A program made the translations under genes and the position numbers. Shown in pieces: positions 6,355 to 10,569 of a stretch of 10,569 bases of DNA (positions within the stretch are counted from its first letter, which is position 1; the number at the start of each line of letters is the position of its first letter). Under the pieces are notes generated by a model. It was not told the DNA's origin and searched no databases. It saw only the letters and a program-made list of their open reading frames with translations. The DNA comes from Rikenellaceae bacterium. Lineage in GTDB: Bacteria; Bacteroidota; Bacteroidia; Bacteroidales; Rikenellaceae. Where the stretch lies: positions 1 to 10,569 of the forward strand of contig JAJBVQ010000086.1 of NCBI GenBank assembly GCA_020859745.1, in the 5' to 3' direction.

Positions 6355-7398
6355 TTACTTGGTGATGTCTATATCGACCTCCATGCCGTTGTTCAGGCGG
6401 TTCTGGCCCGTGACGACCACCCGGTCGCCATCCTGCACGCCCGAAACGACCTCGTACTCGTCGCCCATGCGGCGGGCCAGCTCCACTTTGTTGTAGGAGA
6501 CTTTGCCGTCCTTATAGACGTATATGTAGCGGTCGCCCGATCCGGCCTGCCTGATGATCGAACGGTCGGGAGCCACCACGCGGTCCATCGTGCCGAAGCT
6601 CATCGTCACGCGGGCGAACATCCCGGGCCGCACCCGTTTGTCTCCGTTCGGGATCGTGATCTCGACCGGGAAGGTGCGCGTGGTGGGGTCGATGGTCGGA
6701 TAGACCAGGCTCACCTTGCCGTGGAACACCTCGTCGCCGTAAACGTCCAGCCGGAGGGTCACGTCCACCCCCTTCTTCACCTCCTTGAACAGCGATTCCG
6801 ACACGTTGACCACCAGCTTGACCGGCGTGATCTGCTCGACCACCACTACCGGCTGGCCGCCGAGGTTGAACATGTCGCCGTTGTCGTAATTGCGCGCCGT
6901 CACGATCCCGTTGACCGGGCTGGTCAGCGTGGTGTTGGCGACCAGGTTGTCATAGGCCGTCTGCGCCACGTCGAGGGCCGTTTTTTTGGCGTCCCACTCC
7001 GATTTGGAGGCGCCGCCCACTTTGAACAGCTCGTCCAGCCGGCCGAACTCCGTTTTGTAATTGTCCAGCTGGACTTTCTGCTGGATGACGTTGGTCTGGT
7101 CCATCTGCACCAGCTTCTGCCCGGCGCGCACCGGGTCGCCCACCTCGACGAAGATCTTGTCGATCCGCACGGCCATCGACGGGGCGATGTTATTGGTGAC
7201 GTTGGCCTCCACAGTGGCCGTGAAATCATAGGTCTGCGCCACGGGTCGCACTTGGACGGTCTCCAGTTTCACTTTGGGTTTTTCCTGCGCAATGCTGTCC
7301 GCGGCGGCCTGCGTTTTGTCGGGGCCTCCGCCGCAGGCGGTCAGCAGCGCCGCGGCCATCAGAACGGGCAGCAGCCCGCCGGTTCGTTTCAGTGTCAT
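6355..7398 (-). CDS. RND efflux periplasmic adaptor (membrane fusion protein), lipoprotein
   Basis: This 347-residue AcrA/MexA-family adaptor links the inner-membrane pump to the outer-membrane factor. A lipoprotein signal peptide ends in the lipobox LTAC with Cys22, followed by GGGPD. There is no acidic surface-export signal after the Cys, so the lipid anchor should hold the protein facing the periplasm. Next come the first half of the lipoyl domain with VRIDKIFVEVGDPVRAGQKL (about 77-96), a short alpha-helical hairpin (about 100-150), the second lipoyl half with SPVNGIVTARNYDNGDMF (about 160-178), a beta-barrel domain with RPGMFARVTM, and a membrane-proximal domain ending in GMEVDIDITK. The short hairpin suits a tip-to-tip contact with TolC-like channels. 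The ATG at 7398 is 14 bases past the outer-membrane gene's stop, indicating co-transcription. Downstream lies the hairpin-rich spacer before the pump gene. Confidence 0.95.
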   Translation of the reverse strand: MTLKRTGGLLPVLMAAALLTACGGGPDKTQAAADSIAQEKPKVKLETVQVRPVAQTYDFTATVEANVTNNIAPSMAVRIDKIFVEVGDPVRAGQKLVQMDQTNVIQQKVQLDNYKTEFGRLDELFKVGGASKSEWDAKKTALDVAQTAYDNLVANTTLTSPVNGIVTARNYDNGDMFNLGGQPVVVVEQITPVKLVVNVSESLFKEVKKGVDVTLRLDVYGDEVFHGKVSLVYPTIDPTTRTFPVEITIPNGDKRVRPGMFARVTMSFGTMDRVVAPDRSIIRQAGSGDRYIYVYKDGKVSYNKVELARRMGDEYEVVSGVQDGDRVVVTGQNRLNNGMEVDIDITK

Positions 7399-7412
7399 AT
7401 ATGCGTTCGTTT

Positions 7413-8801
7413 TTATTTGCCGTTCCGTAACGCCGGGTAGGCGTTCTCCTCCACCGCTTTGCCCAGGGTGGCTTCCAGGTCGGCCCGGGCCGAGAGGTAG
7501 TTGTAGATGGATTGGTTGTAGGCCAGCCGCGCCCGGGTCAGGGCCACTTCCGAGTCGTTCAGCTCCAGCAGGTTGCCGCTTCCCACCTCGTAGCGTTTCT
7601 GGCTGATCGAGTAAGCCCGTTCGGCCTCGCGGACGCTCTCGCGGTTGGAACCGACCTCCTCGATCGACTTCTCGATGCTGTTGAGCGAGTTCTGGACACT
7701 CAGCTCCAGCTGGCGGACGAGGTCCTGCCGCTGCAATTCGAGCTGGTCGATACCGATCTTGTCCTGCGCCATCCGGTGCCGTTTGAGGCTCCCTTCATAG
7801 ATCGGAATACTCAAGGTTACGCCCACCGTCGCATAGGGGAACCACTGGTAATGGCCGATGCGGAAGTCGTTGTTCAGCGAGCTCCATTCGTAGTTGCCGC
7901 TCAAATAGAGCGTCGGCAGGTATTGCGACCGCGTGATGCGCAGCGCCAAGTCCAGCTGTTCGGCCTGTATGTCGATCTGTTTCATCTCCGTGTTGGCCGT
8001 CAGGGAGGTGTCGGCGGCCAGCATATCCATATCCTGCACCATTTCAGGCTCGAAATCGCTCAAAGCTCCCGTAAAGCGCATCGGTTCATCTATGCCCACC
8101 CCCATCAGCACCTTCAGCTGCATGTTGGCCAGCCGCACCGCGTTCTCGGCGGCGATCAGCTGCGGTTTCTGGTTGCGCAGCTGCACGTCGGCGCGCAGTT
8201 TGTCGTATTCCGACACCAACCCCTGCTCGTACTTATCCGTGGCGATGCTGGCGCTCAGCTCGGCATTGGCGTAGCTCACCTTCAGGACTTCATAAGCATC
8301 CTGCGCGTTGAGCAGCGAATAGTAGGCGTTCTTCACCGAGCCGATCAGCGCGATCCGGGACGAGCGGGCTTGCTCCGCCGCCAGCAGTACGTCCGTTTCG
8401 GAAAGCTGCAAGGTCTTCCACAGGGCCGGCGCCACCAGCGGCAGCGAAAGGCTCAGCCCCGCCCCCCACTGGTTGTCGGTACCGACTTCGATCTGCTGCT
8501 CGCCGATCGACATTTTCTGTTTCTGGAGCGTCCGGTTATAGCTGGCCCCCAGCGCGAGGTTGGGCAGCAGTCCGGAGCGGGTTCCTTTGAGGGCGTACTC
8601 CTTGCGCTCGATCTCTTTGCCGGCGATCCGCACACTCGGGCTTTCGCTCAGGGCAATCTCCAGAGCGGCAGGCAGGTCGATGTCCACGCTGTCGCGCGGG
8701 GAAACGGCTTGCTGCGCCCGTGCGGGAGGGCAGCACAGCAGGAGGACTGCCGCGCCGAAAGCCGAAAGGCGGGAAATGATGCTCATCGGTATCTTCTTCA
8801 T
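7413..8801 (-). CDS. TolC-family outer-membrane efflux channel
   Basis: This 462-residue protein has a normal length for outer-membrane efflux proteins. The N-terminus MKKIPMSIISRL has a classical signal peptide with probable cleavage at ARA-QQ (after residue 29). The two cysteines at 23-24 do not sit in a lipobox, so it is unlikely to be a lipoprotein, unlike OprM. Two outer-membrane-efflux repeats follow, roughly residues 44-235 and 255-450, rich in long amphipathic helices and with the usual pattern of alternating residues for the beta-barrel strands (for example LALGASYNRTL and LYLSGNYEWSSL). It trimerises to form the exit duct for the adaptor and RND pump encoded downstream. It begins 27 bases after the tetR stop and ends 14 bases before the adaptor start, so it is part of the same operon. 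Met6 is an alternative start, but the MKK start gives the better signal peptide. Confidence 0.95.
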   Translation of the reverse strand: MKKIPMSIISRLSAFGAAVLLLCCPPARAQQAVSPRDSVDIDLPAALEIALSESPSVRIAGKEIERKEYALKGTRSGLLPNLALGASYNRTLQKQKMSIGEQQIEVGTDNQWGAGLSLSLPLVAPALWKTLQLSETDVLLAAEQARSSRIALIGSVKNAYYSLLNAQDAYEVLKVSYANAELSASIATDKYEQGLVSEYDKLRADVQLRNQKPQLIAAENAVRLANMQLKVLMGVGIDEPMRFTGALSDFEPEMVQDMDMLAADTSLTANTEMKQIDIQAEQLDLALRITRSQYLPTLYLSGNYEWSSLNNDFRIGHYQWFPYATVGVTLSIPIYEGSLKRHRMAQDKIGIDQLELQRQDLVRQLELSVQNSLNSIEKSIEEVGSNRESVREAERAYSISQKRYEVGSGNLLELNDSEVALTRARLAYNQSIYNYLSARADLEATLGKAVEENAYPALRNGK

Positions 8802-8828
8802 CGGGTTTCTGTATGGCGGGTTTTAGTA

Positions 8829-9455
8829 TCAGGCTTTGTATTCCGACAGGTAGTCGTTGAAAATGCGCAGCCCTTTGTCGGTGCAGGCGCCGCGCACGAG
8901 GGTCAGCGTCAGGGTGCTGTATATGTCGACCATACTGTACCGCCGGGTAAGCTCCGGCGAAAGCGGCTCGTCGGTGATCTGGATTAGGGTGCGGCTCAGT
9001 ATCTCGTAGTTCAGCCCCGGCAGGAAAATCTCCTGTTTCACGCCCGTGCGGAAAAATTCGAGCAGCTGGTCCAGCATCTCTTTGCGCTGTTCGGCCAGCC
9101 GCGCCATGGCCCGGGGGTATTTGCGAATGTCCTCGTAAAACTTGGGCGAGGCGCGACGCGTTTTGGGCGCCATCTCGCGGTAGATCTCCAGGATGACGTG
9201 CAGCACAGTCTCCGAGCGGTCGCCGATCTCCTCGGCCCACTTTTTCATATAGGCATGGTGATGGACGATGCAGGCGATCAGCAGCTCCTCTTTGTCCCCG
9301 AAGTATTCGTAGAGCGTACGTTTAGACATCGAAAGCCGACGGGCGATCTCGTCCATACTGACACCTTTGATGCCGTATTCCGGGAAAAGTTCGTCGGCCA
9401 GCGACAGGATGCGCTGCCGGGTCTGCGGGTCGTTATGTCTGTTTTCGGTCTCCAA
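8829..9455 (-). CDS. TetR/AcrR-family transcriptional repressor, first gene of the efflux operon
   Basis: With a TTG start at 9455 the protein is 208 residues, the usual TetR size. The helix-turn-helix domain spans about 12-58: TRQRILSLADELFPEYGIKG, then GVSMDEIARRLSMSKRTLYE and YFGDKEELL, a textbook TetR_N signature. The rest is an all-helical ligand-binding and dimer domain with no recognisable ligand motif. The frame is open further upstream, to a TTG at 9644. That extension is unlikely, because it would begin inside the terminator hairpin of the next gene and run through the predicted promoter; no ATG exists in between. The first ATG falls inside the DNA-binding domain, too late. It stands 27 bases before the tolC-like gene, and repressors in this position usually control themselves and the pump genes. 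Start-codon choice is inference; the family call is firm. Confidence 0.93.
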   Translation of the reverse strand: METENRHNDPQTRQRILSLADELFPEYGIKGVSMDEIARRLSMSKRTLYEYFGDKEELLIACIVHHHAYMKKWAEEIGDRSETVLHVILEIYREMAPKTRRASPKFYEDIRKYPRAMARLAEQRKEMLDQLLEFFRTGVKQEIFLPGLNYEILSRTLIQITDEPLSPELTRRYSMVDIYSTLTLTLVRGACTDKGLRIFNDYLSEYKA

Positions 9456-9515
9456 TTCGGATCTTTTATTGAAAAACTGAAAAAACGGAATTAGCTTTTC
9501 GGGTGTAAAACGAGG

Positions 9516-9544
9516 CAAAGATAGGATAAATTGTGCCGGGTAAA
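9516..9544 (-). promoter_or_regulatory. Bacteroidetes-type promoter for the tetR-efflux operon
   Basis: On the minus strand TATCTTTG (9523 down to 9516) matches the Bacteroidetes -7 consensus TAnnTTTG. A TTTA (9544-9541) lies 17 bases upstream, near the place of the -33 TTTG box. Transcription would begin about 9509, giving a leader of about 50 bases before the TTG start at 9455. Its position also argues against the longer TetR reading frame. Confidence 0.6.
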
Positions 9545-9570
9545 GTTTTTCTGGTGAAATAATTTCCGGC
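9535..9570. promoter_or_regulatory. Candidate TetR operator: imperfect inverted repeat over the -33 region
   Basis: GCCGG (9535-9539) and CCGGC (9566-9570) bracket an AT-rich interior that is itself partly self-complementary (AAAGTTTTTC against GAAATAATTT). It covers the -33 element of the predicted promoter, where a TetR dimer would block RNA polymerase. It is longer than many TetR operators. A second, weaker inverted repeat, GAACGACGTC/GAAGACGTTC, lies at 9578-9602. The assignment is inference from position and symmetry. Confidence 0.3.
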
Positions 9571-9632
9571 AAACAGAGAACGACGTCATCAGGAAGACGT
9601 TCAGCAAGAACCGGGCCGCAGCCAAATAAACT

Positions 9633-9668
9633 TAGGGGCGGCAAGCGTACGAACGCTTGCCGCCCCTA
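9633..9668 (-). terminator. Intrinsic terminator of the M15 peptidase gene
   Basis: A perfect 16-bp stem, TAGGGGCGGCAAGCGT (9633-9648) with its complement (9653-9668), encloses the loop ACGA. On the minus strand it begins 22 bases after the peptidase stop and is followed by the T-rich AGTTTATTTGG. It should separate the peptidase transcript from the tetR operon. The perfect stem would also work in the other orientation, but no gene needs it there. Confidence 0.8.
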
Positions 9669-9690
9669 TGCTTGTACGCAAGACGGGCAG

Positions 9691-10101
9691 CTACAGGTGC
9701 AAAACCTGATTACGGTTGTTTCCGCTACGGTAGCTGATATGCACCCATTTGTAGTGCGACTCGTCGATCAGCTGGTCGAACTGGATCATACCGGCTTTTT
9801 GCAAGTCCGCGATCTTGTTGAACAACATTTTGTTTTTGGTCGGATCGCCGGCATTCAGGTCGGCCGCTTCGCCCTTCTGGTGCTGGGAAGTTGCCACGCC
9901 GCCCACGGCGGCGTTCAAATCGGGGCACCGGTAGCCGCTGTTCACGGTGATGGCTTGGCTCCAACTCTCGCGAATGGGATCGAGCAGCTCTTCGATCAGG
10001 GTCTGGAGCTTCGCGCGGATCTCGGGCGTGGGGGTGTTGTCGATGCCTTTGCTCTTGGCTGTGGTCGAGCGGCAAAGCTCGTCGATGGTAAAATACTTCA
10101 T
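9691..10101 (-). CDS. M15-family zinc peptidase, D-Ala-D-Ala carboxypeptidase/endolysin-like
   Basis: This 136-residue single-domain protein carries the peptidase M15A signature: SGYRCPDLNAAVGG (55-68), SQHQKGEAADL (72-82) with zinc ligands His74 and Asp81, and WVHISY (119-124) with the third ligand His121. Family members cut the D-Ala-containing peptides of peptidoglycan, either as endolysins of phages or as housekeeping carboxypeptidases. There is no signal peptide or membrane anchor, so the protein would stay in the cytoplasm unless released by a holin or lysis, which favours a phage or mobile-element origin (inference). No holin, capsid or integrase gene is visible in the window. The ATG at 10101 gives the standard N-terminus MKYFTIDELCRS. 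The gene ends 22 bases before a strong terminator, and 169 bases separate it from the upstream partial gene. Confidence 0.9.
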   Translation of the reverse strand: MKYFTIDELCRSTTAKSKGIDNTPTPEIRAKLQTLIEELLDPIRESWSQAITVNSGYRCPDLNAAVGGVATSQHQKGEAADLNAGDPTKNKMLFNKIADLQKAGMIQFDQLIDESHYKWVHISYRSGNNRNQVLHL

Positions 10102-10270
10102 AGATTAGTTTATTATTGGGTAACTATATGCGAATTCCCCACGTTTTATTCCCGTGCTTGATCTTCGATTATTTTCGGTCCGCGCCCATCCCCCCGAAGC
10201 CGCAAAGCAACTTGGGCACGGGACCGTTTGGGAAGATCTTTACTCGGTTTTGGGTAAAGCGTACAATTAC
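10102..10270. other. 169-base spacer upstream of the M15 peptidase gene
   Basis: No gene is seen. An imperfect inverted repeat lies at 10177-10225, GGTCCGCGCCC against GGGCACGGGACC, with a loop of about 26 bases and no T-run on either strand. The nearest match to a minus-strand promoter is TTGCTTTG, which lacks the conserved TA, so the promoter of the peptidase gene is unresolved. The 40 bases next to the ATG are AT-rich, as expected of a leader. Confidence 0.4.
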
Positions 10271-10569
10271 TTATTTTTTATCTGTCGTAAAACGGACTAT
10301 CTCTACGCGTTTTTGGCTTTGGGGCACTTCGTAAAAGATTTTAGAGGACTTCTGGCCCGCTCCGTCGTCTTTATGGACGAACCATTTGTCGGCATACTGA
10401 AACCGGAGGTTTTGGTCAGGGTCCACTCCGGTGGCTTGCGGTTTAATGCTCTGGATTAAATTCACGGCCTCATCGAAGGTGGCCGGTATGGTGACCGGTT
10501 TCGACTTTTCCGACGCGGTTGAGAGTGCGTTTTGAACAATCTCGAGCTTTTCCTTGGAAAGCGTTGCGA
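10271..10569 (-). CDS. Unknown protein, 5' part outside the window
   Basis: The frame is open from the right window edge to the TAA at 10271-10273, about 98 residues. A GTG at 10465 exists, but the upstream reading frame continues without a stop and reads like protein (ATLSKEKLEIVQNAL, then KPVTIPATFDEAVNLIQSIK), so the gene most likely starts beyond the edge. The visible part has a helical segment, then a strand-rich end with FQYADKWFVHKDD and IFYEVPQSQKRVEIVRF. It is hydrophilic with no signal peptide or membrane segment visible. I do not recognise a family. Its last codons and the following spacer are visibly more AT-rich than the efflux and sugar genes, in keeping with an accessory region shared with the M15 peptidase gene. 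Confidence 0.6.
   Translation of the reverse strand, partial: ATLSKEKLEIVQNALSTASEKSKPVTIPATFDEAVNLIQSIKPQATGVDPDQNLRFQYADKWFVHKDDGAGQKSSKIFYEVPQSQKRVEIVRFTTDKK

Noticed and set aside
7512..8987. Long plus-strand open frame opposite the tolC-like gene
   Set aside because: It spans two real genes on the other strand and its translation has no domain; it is a composition artefact.
9456..9644. N-terminal extension of the TetR frame
   Set aside because: It starts inside a terminator hairpin, crosses the predicted promoter, and would make the protein about 60 residues longer than the family norm.
10177..10225. Imperfect hairpin as terminator of the partial right-hand gene
   Set aside because: The stem has mismatches, the loop is about 26 bases and neither strand has a following T-run.

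Overview
The window looks like a chromosomal segment from a GC-rich member of the Bacteroidales, most like Alistipes/Rikenellaceae. The reasons are the protein families (a TviB/WbpO-type dehydrogenase, RmlA, a short RmlC-like cupin and a TetR-TolC-MFP-RND cassette), the near absence of Shine-Dalgarno sequences before the starts, and a promoter matching the Bacteroidetes consensus TAnnTTTG in front of the tetR gene. Genus is inferred from protein resemblance only. I see no tRNA, rRNA, CRISPR array, transposase or integrase.

Left part (1-2292, plus strand): the 3' end of a surface-polysaccharide gene set. It holds a UDP-sugar 6-dehydrogenase that enters from outside the window and lacks its N-terminal NAD-binding part, a complete glucose-1-phosphate thymidylyltransferase (RmlA), and a 143-residue RmlC/FdtA-like cupin. 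Together they supply activated sugars (a UDP-uronic acid and a dTDP-6-deoxyhexose) for a capsule or O-antigen-like glycan. RmlB and RmlD are not in the window.

Middle (2333-9455, minus strand, read right to left): a multidrug efflux operon in the order tetR, tolC-like outer-membrane factor, lipoprotein membrane fusion protein, RND pump and a small PII-like protein. The spacers are 27, 14, 520 and 19 bases. The TetR protein probably starts at a TTG at 9455, because a Bacteroidetes-type promoter lies just upstream and the longer reading frame would begin inside the terminator of the next gene. The 520-base spacer between the membrane fusion and pump genes is packed with GC-rich inverted repeats. 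This is the most unusual DNA in the window.

Right end (9633-10569, minus strand): a strong hairpin terminator, a signal-peptide-less M15 zinc peptidase of the phage-endolysin type, and the 3' part of a gene I do not recognise. This end is probably an accessory module unrelated to the pump.

The most promising points for novelty are the PII-like protein coupled to a proton-driven drug pump and the hairpin array separating pump from adaptor. Neither amounts to a demonstrated new system.
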